A DNA stretch of 64,000 nt from Drosophila persimilis. Its lineage: Eukaryota; Arthropoda; Insecta; Diptera; Drosophilidae. The DNA is taken from positions 2,976,001 through 3,040,000 of the forward strand of contig NW_020825313.1 of NCBI RefSeq assembly GCF_003286085.1. Direction: 5' to 3'. Below the pieces are notes generated by a model. It ran no database searches and had not been told where the DNA came from. It saw only the letters and a list, made by a program, of their open reading frames with translations. A program made the translations under genes and the position numbers. Shown here one piece after another: positions 1 through 10,309 of the stretch (positions within the stretch are counted from its first letter, which is position 1; each line of letters opens with the position of its first letter).

Positions 1-204
1 ATGAGTGTCCCATTTGCTGAGGTACCACTTGATCAGAGTCTCTAAGACGTATTGCCGCCATTTCTGCCCGCTCTTTTCCTGCAAGGTCAAGGCTCTGGAG
101 GCATAACATGGCGTTCAGCGGATCATTTGGAGTGGTTCGAAGAGCTCCACTGATGCAAAGGGCGGCAGTTCGATGAACTTTGCTCAGCTGATTGTCCTTT
201 TTGA
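1..204 (-). pseudogene. LOA-clade LINE fragment (region between RT and RNase H)
   Basis: The minus strand encodes the connector between the reverse transcriptase and RNase H of a LOA-clade non-LTR retrotransposon, including a KRT...QLSKVQR-like stretch. It is almost identical to 6067-6277 apart from a short deletion near the CAGCTGATTG motif. The fragment starts at the window edge. At 205-216 it runs into TAGGGCAGGCCA, the same 12-bp target site that flanks the LOA-B insertion at 6278-6289. It is therefore a second copy of the LOA-A/LOA-B junction and not an independent gene. Confidence 0.75.
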
Positions 205-216
205 TAGGGCAGGCCA

Positions 217-468
217 GGCTGTGCTACAGGGGGATAAACGGATGTCGGGTCGGCTCGTCACAACTGTAGACTCGGAACGGGGCACAGGCGCCTCGGATTC
301 ATGGCTTGCCCTGGATCCAAGGCGACTGTGCTCCGCGTCATAGGATACAGGTGGGCACGAGCGAACCGGCACCCGCCGTAACTGTACACACCGTCGGAAG
401 TGCGACTATACTCTCCCCGTGAGGGCGGCTGGAAACAGGTCCTGGTACGGTCATGTCTCTGCCAGGAT
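217..468 (+). mobile_element. 5' end of a second LOA-B copy, truncated
   Basis: This stretch matches the first ~250 bp of LOA-B (6290-6541) nearly base for base and begins directly after the 12-bp target site at 205-216. Similarity stops at about 468. The minus-strand reading frame that crosses 184-372 runs from antisense LOA into antisense 5' UTR and is not a real protein. Confidence 0.7.
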
Positions 469-639
469 TTTTACAAATTTTTCACTGTTTCACAAACGGC
501 ATTAAAAACACGTGTTCTATGCGCCGGCCTCGAAAGCAATTGAAGAAGCAAAAGTAAACGAAAAACACCACGCACATCTTTCCACTTGTGTTTTTTTTAT
601 GTTGTCTTACCGAGCGTATAAATTGCTTCATGCATTCTA
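469..639. other. Unassigned spacer
   Basis: AT-rich sequence with poly-T runs. No reading frame, LTR boundary or recognised repeat was seen. It separates the truncated LOA-B copy from the BEL remnant on the right. Confidence 0.4.
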
Positions 640-770
640 ATGGAGTGAGTAAAAATTTGGTGGCTGTAATTGTAATATACTTGGGGGGGGGGCGATAATA
701 ATCAGGTGCACAGGTATTTCTTCATAATTCAATCTCTTATTCGAGCTAACCTACGGTGGTAAAGCGGAGC
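640..770 (-). repeat. LTR remnant of BEL-3
   Basis: Antisense U5-like sequence (GTGGCTGTAATT followed by ...AATAATCAG) resembles the LTR piece at 28648-28695, and the CTACGGTGGTAAAGCGG stretch resembles the middle of the intact BEL LTR. The boundaries are approximate. Confidence 0.5.
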
Positions 771-3030
771 GGATTCGCAAACAGCGAAAGGGTTCATGTA
801 TTTGAACCGGTGACATCGGATCGGAATACATAAACCGAGATTTGGATATGTCTTCCAATTGAGACAGTGTATTTTTTAACATATTGCATGCTGTTTCCAA
901 ATGCAACGGAATCGACTCATCCTAATCTAGTTTGTTAAGCCAAAGTTCCTGCAATAGGATCTTGCCTTTTATGACGATAGGACTTAGCAAACCAAGGGGA
1001 TCAAACAACTTAGATATCACCGATAATATGTTCCGTGCGTCGCTCGGAGACGCACAACTGAATTTCATATTTTGAACTTAAGGCATAGTCAGTAGGTAAT
1101 CATAAGATTCCTAATGCCATTGTCGACTCTGAATCCGAGATCGTTATGGGTTAGTCTGTGCTCTCATATGCAGTGATCTCGGGTGAGTTCAAAAACCACT
1201 TAGTCGACTTAAACCCGGCGGTCTGAAGAACGTGAGACACTTCGGACTTTATTGCCCTTTGCTACTTTACCCATGCAGCACCAGTCAATAAGTCAGCGAT
1301 GTAAAAGTCGGACACAATAACGTTGGCGACCTGATGATAGTATCTGGGTGGTCTTCCGATAATGATTTTTACATGACGTGTGACAATTTTCTTGGTAGAT
1401 GGCATTTCTTCCAGTGACCAAAACTTTTGCAATGTCCTATCGATAGACAATATCAGAAACATATCTTCCCGAAACAACTCAGCCAAGAAGGCTATTTTAA
1501 AGAGTTGGAAAGGTTTGTGGCTTGTAGAAAGAGGGATCTGCCAGTGGTAGGTCGTCTGGGATTCGCCAGTCAGTCAGTGAATATGATTTCAGGATCCAAA
1601 AATCAAAGGAGAACTCACTACTATTTATCTGCGACCTCTCCACTGTGTGTCTTTTATCCTTTACTTGAGGATTAGATTGATTAATTCCAAGCAAGTTAAT
1701 ACAAGACTCCTTTCTACGGATCTGTAAGCGCTGAGCGGTCCTGAGCGGTAATAATATTATTTCGACATCCGGAGTCGAGCAGAGCTCTATCCAAAATGTG
1801 TTCAAAGCTCTTAGTTCGGAAGCTTACGATCGACGTAGAAAAAATTACCCTGTCCAACGATGTTGCATGCAGAACATTTGACGTGGACGGTTGATCCTGA
1901 TTTGACGGAGGAAAAGTACTCTCTTGGGTTGTTGGCATCGCGAGACTATTAGCCGACACTGTGTATCGATGAAATAATGTATGATGTGAGCGGTTGAACA
2001 CTCGACATTTATTGGCTTTGCGTTTTACAACAGCGTGGCCTTTTCGCAGACAATTAAGGATGCCGATTTGGCAAACTCAAACCTTTGCATAACCGAGAGA
2101 CGAGAAAATGGAGGGCAATTTGACACTACATGGTCTCCTGAATTGCAATAGCTACAAGTTTGCTGAGTTCTACTGTTGGTGGAAGAGGGAGAAAAAGCAA
2201 ACAAACTGCGATTATTTTGCATGACTTTTTCCTGCCTTGGCTTCGCCGGTTCTTCAGCAGACAGATGCTGGTATCGACGATTCAAGACGTTCTCAAAGTC
2301 GGACCACAGCGGCAACTTCTCACAACTAAGCTGTTCAATCCACTGGTGTTTGGTCACTGGGTCGACTCTGTACAGAACGAGATGAATGAGCATTGCATTC
2401 GAAAGTTTTGTGTTGTCTCCGATCGACAGTAACGATCCGTAAATCGACGAATCAATATCGATTAGATTTCTTAGAGACGGCAGATTGAACAATGTGGAAA
2501 TATTATTCGTGAAATATTACTCGTTGTCATATACCCATTTTAGGCCAGACTTGGAACGCCCTTATTGTTTCTAATGCTTCATCAGAGAGGCACGAAATCA
2601 AATGATTACATTTTTCGATCACCGGTATGCTATTGTCGCTATGGACTAGTCTCTCAAAAGGGCTAATGAAATTTATTAGCTCCGAATGTTTACCGCTAAA
2701 TTTTGGTAATGCCAGTTTCGGAATTCCAGCAGGAGTTGGGGCTGAAGAAGACACTGGCCTCGTCACGCTTGTTGCATCAAAGGCGGCGATAAGCGACATT
2801 ACCTTTCCCTTCGTTAAAATCGTTAGCTTCTCCAATTCGGCTGCCTATGCATCATCACCTGTTATCTCCTCGATTTGCTCTTGCAAATGGTTTGACTCTT
2901 CAATTGAAGCATTCAAGCAAAATAATCTACAATGTAATTCCGGTAATTGCAAAGGAATCGACCCTTGCTCGACTCGACTTTTGAGCTTAATCTTTAAATC
3001 TTCAAGAATGGATTTACTGTTTTCAGCCAT
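771..3030 (-). pseudogene. BEL/Pao gag-pol pseudogene
   Basis: Fragments in order on the minus strand: Gag N-terminus (start codon near 3030), a Gag segment with the LALPKFSG motif typical of this clade (about 2835-2527), more Gag ending in a CSYCNSGDH zinc knuckle (2492-2025), and an aspartic-protease segment in which the usual DSGS has become DSGC (about 1780). Short RT/RNase H pieces follow. At least four frameshifts or stops separate them. RT catalytic residues and integrase are missing, so it cannot make a working polyprotein. Confidence 0.8.
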
Positions 3031-3640
3031 AATACATGTGTAGAACTTACGAAACAAACCACTATATTTATATTTATTTATTTTTTTAAAGTAAAATGTT
3101 TGAACAAAATATTTGTTCAAAAAATTCAAAAATAATATACCCTACATATACTATAATAATATACCCTATATACGCTCAAGAGCGGCAACGAAAATTCTCC
3201 CAACAAATACAACGCAAGCAGCGGTGAAAAAGCGAAAGCGAAAACGCGACAGTGATTGCAGTAAATGATAGATGTATGTACCTAGAATTGAAAGCGATGT
3301 GCAACGTTTTCAGCACAAGACAATTTACAGAAAGATCGAGACGTCTTTTGCACTGCTTTCAATTTTGTGCACAAATACCTCTGATTCTTCTTTTGGATCT
3401 TTGAGTCCAACTGTTACTTTCCTTGTAGTATTGCAGAGCATCCCTCGGCGGTAGCACAAATTATGCACAAAAACTAGGGTTTGGCGCGACCGACGCGATG
3501 ATATTATGAAAACTGATTGGTGGTTGACACACACAGACCACGACGCGGGGAACTATTATATTTGCATATACCGAAAATTCTTTGTGTCACTGCAACTTTG
3601 TTGTTGCCTATTATAAATTTACAGTCCACCCGGGGGCCAT
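3031..3640 (-). promoter_or_regulatory. Leader (5' UTR) of BEL-3
   Basis: A noncoding leader between the primer-site region and Gag. It carries GGGTATATT-type repeats and an AAGCGAAAGCGAAAACGCG tract. The same leader is found at 28036-28600. In the duplicate it contains AAGTGACGCGCTA (minus strand), which is also present in the intact BEL leader at 9955-9967. Confidence 0.5.
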
Positions 3641-3666
3641 GAAACATCAGAAGAGTTTTTCTAATT

Positions 3667-4744
3667 AAAACGAGAGGGAACGTTGTGAGTTGCTCCGGAC
3701 ACCGCAACTCTACATTTATACCCGATACTAAGTCAGTAGGGCTCTCCTCCGGCAGACGCCGCTAATATTAAACGACACGATAAAGAGTGCGTGCGAGAGA
3801 GACAGAAAATCAGTCTGAGCGTGACGTCGGGCGCTGCGTAGCCACTCTAAATTGATTTGTTCCCTTTGGCTATAAAAATGATCTGATCTGATCCAGATAC
3901 AGCAACCTGATAGATATGATCATTATCTATGATTCTGCGTTTTTTGTTTTTTCGTATCTTCAAAATTGTGGATGCCACAGATTTTCGTCCTTTGGGTGGG
4001 CGAAGTGGGTGAGGCGAAATTTTGAGATATACGTTTTATAGTGAGATCTAACAGGAGTGCGGATACCAAATTTGGTTACTCTAGCCTTAATAGTCTCTGA
4101 GATTTGTGGATGCCTCAGATTTTCGTCCTTTGCGGGGGCGGATGGGTTTGTGGCGAAATTTTGAAACGAACTCGTCTCGGTCCAAAATATATTAGGAGTG
4201 TGGATACCAAATTTGGTTGCTCTAGCTTTTATAGGCTCTGAGATCTAGGCGCTAATGTTTTACTCTAAGCAAAGCCGCCTATGCTGCGTGTGTGTTAGAG
4301 AGAGACAGGGCAAGAAAAAATGAAATTGTTTTCTTGATGCAAGCTTTAATAATAATACGATCCAATTCAGATTCTGCAGACTAAAAGATATGATTCTACG
4401 ATTCTGCGTGTTTGGTTTTCTCATATCTTTAAAATTGCGGATGCCACAGATTTTCATTCTTTGTGGGGGCGGAAGTGGGCGGGGCGAAGTTTTGAAATAT
4501 TTTTGTAGCAGTGACATATCACAGAAGTCTGGACACAAAACATCGTTGCTCTAGCTCTTATAGTCTTTGAGCACTAGGCGCTAATAGGGACGGACAGACG
4601 GACGGACGGACAGACGGACAGACAGACATGGCTCAATCGACTCGGCTATTGATGCTGATCAAGAATATATATACTTTATGGGGTCGGAAACGATTCCTTC
4701 TGGACCCCAATACCCCAATACTCATTTTGAGTATCGGGTATAAA
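3667..4744 (-). mobile_element. DINE-1/mini-me type Helitron-related element (copy a)
   Basis: Taking the end that starts TTTTTATACCCGATACTC as the element's left end, this copy is inverted. It starts (plus strand) AAAACGAGAGGGAACGTTGTG and ends ...TTTTGAGTATCGGGTATAAAAA. Inside are 3-4 related ~150-bp repeats built around GTGGATGCC(A)CAGATTTTCGTCCTTTG, and a (GTCY)n microsatellite near the hairpin end. It has no coding capacity. It abuts the BEL-3 LTR on one side and interrupts the last exon of a channel pseudogene on the other. The family call rests on the microsatellite plus core layout described for mini-me/DINE-1. Confidence 0.75.
4586..4628. repeat. (GTCY)n microsatellite
   Basis: Antisense GGAC/AGAC tetranucleotide tract inside mini-me copy a. 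Equivalent tracts occur at 28817-28846, about 35050-35090 and 50145-50187. Confidence 0.85.
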
Positions 4745-5340
4745 AAGCACAAATGACATCGGAAACGCAATGCGCGCGAAGCGGTCGATTAGCGAAACGC
4801 TGTTTACATAGCTTACGTTGTGACTTTGTTCAGTCTTTTCTGCAGCTGCGTCACGCTCACGCTGTTTTCGGAACTTGTCTTCACTCTTGAAGCAGGGGGG
4901 TTCCGTTTGCGTGGTTCGTTCCATGGTGGCTCCACGCGAATAGGCCTTGGGAAAGATGTATGTTGGATCCTATTCATTAAAAGAATGCAGCAGCAGAACG
5001 GTATTAAATAATTAAGAGAATTTGTTCATATATTTATATATGTATGTATATATGAACTTACGTTAAAGATGGGACAATTGAGGGCATTCCGTTTACGAAA
5101 AGCGGTGTCATCTAGTGCTGTTGGTAATGATTCTGCAGATTCGAATTCAAGAGTGGCATTTTTCGAAAAAACGCAAAGATCATTCTGTGAGTTCATTTGC
5201 TCATCGCTACTATTATTTTCTATATCCTCGTCACTAACTTTTTTGTTGGCTTCAATGCCATGTGCTATGTTAGTTTTCCTGATATTTTCCAAGTGCTCTT
5301 CCAGTCGTGGTATTTCGCCAATGCCAAGCTTAGTAAAATA
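4745..5340 (-). pseudogene. Channel pseudogene, part 1 (last exons)
   Basis: Matches exons 4-5 of the channel gene at 30426-31087. The last exon keeps the [10 protein letters not shown] start and the region before TM4, but has an internal deletion and ends within TM4 at the mini-me end (4744). The intron upstream is longer by about 30 bp (contains ATTAAATAATTAAGAG). The long-loop exon is open until 5340, where it stops at TAGTAAAATA. The continuation of the same exon resumes at 25215 after the LOA-A insertion. Confidence 0.85.
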
Positions 5341-6277
5341 AGGTTAGGTAGAGGCGGTTGCCAGGCTCGCTCGTAGCCCGTCACACTTAGGCCGGTTTGG
5401 GCCCATTGCAATACCGCATGGGATCATTCCCTTCCTGCAAAGTCAGACTTCATGTCAGGAGTTGTTCCAGCCAGATGCTCTCATAAAGTTTGCGATCTTT
5501 CCGGGACATAGTGTAGACATCTCCGAGATGTCGGTTAGAAAGGCAGAGCCTAAGTGTTGTAGCCTTCTTCTGCTGAGAGCTGGACAGGAGCAGAACAGGT
5601 GTTCCACTGTCTCCACTGTCCATTATGTGGGGCACCCAGCCTGTTAGCGTGGGTGCCTATTAGCCAGTACCCTGTAAGGGAACGTATGACTGCGCTGCAC
5701 CTTTTCCTGCCTAGTTTGCAGAGATTTGCGGCAGTTTGCCATGGTGGTCGCGTAAGACGGAATCGCATTAAGTGATTTGATTGAAGTTTGGCTGTCACTA
5801 TAGATGTTTAGCTGGGCTGGAAGCCTGAAGGAATAAGGAAGCCATAAGGCACTCTATGATTAGCTGTTCAGAGTAGATTTCTTCTCCGACCCTACCGTCC
5901 AGCTTCGAGCCATCCGTGAAGATGCTTATGGCACCATTTGGGCCTGGGAGTCTCTCGAGCCATTCGTTTCTGTGGGCGATGATAGTGTTGACGGGAGTCT
6001 CTGTGTACTCCCCTGGAACTCGATTGTCCGTTCTTACTGGGACAATGTTGTTGTTATTTAGAATGGATGAGTGTCCCATTTGCTGAGGTACCACTTGATC
6101 AGAGTCTCTAAGACGTATTGCCGCCACTTCTGCCCGCTCTTTTCCTGCAAGGTCAAGGCTCTGGAGGCATAACATGGCGTTCAGCGGATCATTTGGAGTG
6201 GTTCGAAGAGCTCCACTGATGCAAAGGGCGGCAGTTCGCTGAACTTTGCTCAGCTGATTGTTGATTGTCCTTTTTGA
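5341..6277 (-). mobile_element. LOA-A LINE, 3' portion
   Basis: The 3' third of a minus-strand LOA-clade element. Its 3' terminus is at 5341 (plus strand AGGTTAGGTAGAGGC, antisense of a CCTAACCT tail). RNase H is visible around 5800-5960 with the FTDGSKLDGRVG motif, preceded by the linker after RT at about 6060-6277. The RNase H region is frameshifted. The element is interrupted at 6278-6289 by LOA-B and continues at 18175. Confidence 0.8.
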
Positions 6278-6765
6278 TAGGGCAGGCCAGGCTGTGCTAC
6301 AGGGGGATAAACGGATGTCGGGTCGGCTCGTCACAACTGTAGACTCGGAACGGGGCACAGGCGCCTCGGATTCATGGCTTGCCCTGGATCCAAGGCGACT
6401 GTGCTCCGCGTCATAGGATACAGGTGGGCACGAGCGAACCGGCACCCGCCGTAACTGTACACACCGTCGGAAGTGCGACTATACTCTCCCCGTGAGGGCG
6501 GCTGGAAACAGGTCCTGGTACGGTCATGTCTCTGCCAGGATGCTGGCTAGTTGTAGTCGGTCGGAGAGAAGAAAACTCTCAGTGAAATAACCCCAATCCA
6601 AGGTGACACTGTCATATGCCGAGGGATGCATGGCCGAGCGGATGCTCGGTAGCTTATATACGGACTCTGGGTACCTGCCGACCTCCAGTTTTAATAAGGC
6701 TTCCCGGGGCACGTGGGCTATGCCCCGGGCGACTAACCCCTTCCCGCCTACTCGTGGGACCAAAT

Positions 6766-7773
6766 ATGCCAAATCTAAATATACAGACAAAAAACAACGC
6801 AAAAGAGCTCGGCACTCCTCCTAAAGTGCCGGAGGGAAAAGCCCATCCCTCTACAAACGCATCTGGGAAACCTGTGCCCAAAAAGACGGCGAAGGAGACT
6901 AAGTCAGTCCACCGTCTCGAGGCAGCAGGTGCTGCGAGGAGTGGACCGAAAACCCAATCGGGCCGCCAACCGCTCGATTGCCGAGGTGACGAGAGGAAAA
7001 CCCCTGATTGGAGTCGTAGATAGGGGCTCTAAAGACGGGCAGATTCCTCGGGACAAATGGCACCTCGTGGAAAACGAGCTCCAAGACCGCTTCCTCCAGG
7101 AGTTGCCGAAAAATGAGGACCACCGCCCAAGTGTGAGGACGCCGGGTGGCACCAAGGCAGGGTGAAAGCCATTGCCTGCCAAGATGCTCGCTCGGCGCCT
7201 CTCTACGCGAAGGCGGTAGCATCGCTCAAGGAGGTCTACCCAGGAGCCCAGCTGGAGGCCGTGAAGTGGGAGGACATCCCCAGCAAGACGAGGGCCAGAG
7301 CGTGGGTCTCGGCGAAGCCTGCAGAGCCGGATAAGATTCTCCGGATTCTGCAGGTCTGCAACCCTCACCTTCCCACAGCCGATTGGAAGGTGGCCAAGGT
7401 AGAGGAGACCAACGGGCAGAGGCGCCAAATTATCCTCGTCCTGACCGAGGAGTCGGTTAGACTTCTCCACGACACGGAGGGCACTTGGACTACGGCTATA
7501 AGAAGGTAGTCGCAGTACCGTACAGACCTGGAGCCCCCGGAGATCCCTAGCATGGAGAACAAGCCTGTGTCGGTATCGGACGTGACATCAGTGGTGTCGG
7601 ATGACATCCTAGATGGTTACGTGTCAGACGTGAGTGATCTTACTAGGGATCTCAAGCACATCGGAGTCGGGGAGGAGCTGGACTCTTCGGAGACCGACCA
7701 CGACAAGACAATGGTGGAGGTGAACCTCAGGAATGTCACTGATACTCCTGCAGATAAACCTCCACCATTGTAA
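6766..7773 (+). pseudogene. LOA-B ORF1 (frameshifted)
   Basis: ORF1 of a LOA-clade LINE (RNA-binding/Gag-like). Translation passes through four consecutive frames: from ATG 6766, then 6929-7165, 7162-7509 and 7552-7773. The pieces include a basic N-terminus, a GVVDRGSKDGQIPRDKW-like stretch and an acidic C-terminus (SDVSDLTRDL...). The same C-terminal motif recurs at 48600-48780, and the middle region is recognisable in LOA-A at 24387-24740. The frameshifts make it non-functional. Confidence 0.7.
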
Positions 7774-8918
7774 GGCAGCATGCGCTGCTCTCTTGCTCCA
7801 CCTAGCCAAGGGTGGAGCCGACATAGTCCTCATTCAGGAGCCCTGGTTCCTCGGAAACAGGGTCTCTGGTCTGAGGACTCCTGACTATAAGCTATACGTA
7901 GCTGACACCGCAAGTAAAACTCGCACCTGCATCCTTGCAAAAAGAGATTTGCGCTTATTTTTGCTCCCAAATTTTAGCAATGAAGACCAAACAGCAGTGA
8001 GCCTCGAAGGCCAGGGGTGCTCACTGAGAATCTGCTCCACGTACATGGGTCACAACCAACCAGACCTCCCTCCACAGGCGCTCAGGGCGCTAATCACAGA
8101 CTGCGAGGCCAAGGACACCGGCCTAATCGTAGGGTGCGACGCCAATGCACACCACTGCCATTGGGGAAGCACCGACACCAACGAAAGGGGTGAGTACCTT
8201 CTCACCTATTTACTGACCACTCAGATGGTCCTATTAAATAGGGGGAGTGATCCCACCTTCATTATTAAAAACCGCATGGAGGTCCTGGACTTCACACTTG
8301 CCTCTCATGAGTTACAGGGAACATCGTATCGTGGACGGTCCTGGAAGAGCACTCCTTCGCGGACCACAGGTACCTGGAAACCGTATTCTCTTTTTCACTA
8401 CCGAGACCAGCTCAATTCCGGAACCTTAGGCGGAAAACTGGACTCGGTACTCAGACCACCTCTGTCGTGTTCTCCCTGAGACTCCACCTGAGGAGAAGAT
8501 TTCCAGGGAAGCCACGACTCATCTTGTTAAACTATTTACCGACGCCTGCAATGAGGCGCTCGATAAATCCTGCCGCTCTGACAAGAGCAGAGGCCGGAAG
8601 AAACCTGAATGGTGGAATCCGAAACTGAGGGAACTCCGGAAAGCCTCCCGGAGACTCTTCAATAAAGCTAAGGCTGAAAACGTTGAGCAGTACTGGGCCG
8701 ATTACAAGGCCAGTCTGTCAATTTACAATAAAGAACTGAGGAAAGCCAAACGCGCCACATGGCGTAAGTTCTGTAGCGACATTGAGAATAACTCAGAAGC
8801 CTCGCGGTTCCGCAAAGTTCTCTCGAAGACTACACCCACTCTGGGCTACCTGAAGAATGCCGACCAATCATGGACAACGTCCAGCAATGAGTCGCTAAAT
8901 CTTCTTCTTAACACCCAC
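7733..8918 (+). pseudogene. LOA-B ORF2, endonuclease to pre-RT
   Basis: Apurinic-like endonuclease domain from ATG 7733: QINLHH, then QEPW, then a CDANAHH...WGS motif, then LDFTLAS, all catalytic-core signatures of LINE endonucleases. The start overlaps the end of ORF1 by about 40 nt in a different frame. Frameshifts appear after about 8330 (near the ADHRYL motif). The pre-RT region (KPEWWNPKLRELRK) continues to 8918, where the BEL element is inserted. Confidence 0.8.
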
Positions 8919-9225
8919 TGTAGCGTCATTTGAATATTAATAATTGTTATTAGGATAGTATTTCATGAAGTCTAGTGTAAGTTAGGCTAGGGCAAAGCGG
9001 GAGCGCAATAAAAGCTCGTTCTCTCGCTCTTGGCGAATTCGCCCCGCTTTGCCACCGTAGGTAAGGTAGGCTTAGAAGAAATTGTTGGAATATATTGAAA
9101 AGAAGTCGAGAAAAACCCTTGAAATCGAACGCACGCACCCCTTTTCTTTCGTCGTATTAAATAAAAAATTGCAGTCACCCAAGAACTTTCGGTTTTGTAT
9201 TTAGAAAAACTATTCTAAAATTTCA
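8919..9225 (+). repeat. 5' LTR of BEL-1
   Basis: 307 bp, TG...CA ends. It contains AATAAA at 9007-9012 in GCAATAAAAGC and a second AATAAA near 9160. It is identical to the 3' LTR except for one base in GTAAGTTAGG. Confidence 0.95.
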
Positions 9226-10309
9226 TGGCGCCCCCGGGTGGACTCGCAATTTAAACGTATATATTAATTCAAGTGGAAAGGCAAAAAGTGACAGTGACAC
9301 AGTGAAGATACATACATAAATAGCCAAAATCTATTGTACATACATACATACATGTACATGCATATGTGCTGCAGCTAAATTGCCAAAGTGACCGCGACGT
9401 GTGTGCAAATACAAACTAAACAAACCAAACTAAAAATCACCGCGTCGGTCGTGCAATACCCTGTCTGCAGCTACATATACAAGAGGAGAGTACAGCACCT
9501 GGAATTTCCTATCTTCCCAAGAGGTATTTGTGCAAAAAATTGAAAGCTCGAGTGAAGACGAAAGATTAAAAAAAAACTCGCAATTATTGTCTTGTGCTGA
9601 AACAATTGCACCTCGCTTTCAATTCTTGGCACATACGTATGACATAGTAGAGCTAGATTGCATGCTGTAGTTAGAGTTGAGCATATATATTAATACATAT
9701 ATACATACATATGTACATCTAACCCTCTTGGACGCAATAACTACACATATACATAACTCATTTTTACTGCAATCGCTGTCGCCCCTTTCCCCTTTCTCGT
9801 TTTCGTTGTGTCAAATATATGTATAGTTGGGTCGTTGGCCAAGCACGCATACCAATACGCAGCTGCAGCGGTGAATTTTTTCGTCTCGCTTTCGCTCTTC
9901 ACCGTTGCTTATCGTTGTTCTTTTGTTTGGCGCGCTTGATCCAAACCAAACACCAAGTGACGCGCTACCCTGTTTTCGTCGGGTATATTCGTTTGGTGTC
10001 AGTAGGATCCAATTATAAATTAAGACAAAGTCGGTCGTTGTCGGTTCATCCGCATACACAACATTAATTCTTCAGAACTGCAGCGGTGAAATTTTTCGTT
10101 TTCGCTTGTCACCAGTACAGTTCGTTGGTATTCTTGTGTGGTTTTCGTGTATGCGCCAGCCAAGCGACGCTCTACCCTAAATTTTTCGGGTATATTGGTT
10201 TTTCACCTCGTTTGGGTACAATTACCCATTATTTCATTGAGTGCCTCGGCATTAAATACGATTATTAGAAACGATCTTTCGCCTTCAGTTGCTTGTATTG
10301 AGCATCAAT
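9226..10309 (+). promoter_or_regulatory. BEL-1 primer site and leader
   Basis: TGGCGCCCCCGGGTGGACTC begins directly after the LTR and has the usual TGG start of a tRNA primer-binding site; the tRNA species was not assigned. The ~1.08-kb leader has TACA/TATA-rich microsatellite runs (9330-9365, 9690-9720). It also holds an imperfect direct repeat: GCGGTGAA...TTTTTCG followed by a GCGAC/GACGC...CTACCCT...CGGGTATAT segment, at about 9869-9994 and 10083-10200. No reading frame of note. Confidence 0.7.

Larger units (their letters stand above)
640..3666 (-). mobile_element. Decayed BEL/Pao LTR retrotransposon (BEL-3)
   Basis: A minus-strand BEL/Pao element. Gag begins near 3030, zinc-knuckle and protease regions follow around 2160-1720, and RT/RNase H remnants run to about 771. 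Integrase is absent. An LTR-like remnant occupies about 640-770 (its CTACGGTGGTAAAGCGG motif resembles antisense LTR sequence of the intact BEL at 8919). A short piece of the other LTR with an adjoining primer-site-like CCCGGGGGCCATGAAAC lies at 3630-3666, where the mini-me begins. The block is a close duplicate of 25478-28700 but lacks about 300 bp of RT that the other copy keeps. Confidence 0.8.

Noticed and set aside
184..372. Conserved novel protein starting MPVRSCPPVS (also at 6445)
   Set aside because: Antisense of the LOA-B 5' UTR; present twice only because the junction was duplicated.
4676..4924. Small protein starting [10 protein letters not shown]
   Set aside because: It is the broken last exon of the channel gene read into the mini-me end.
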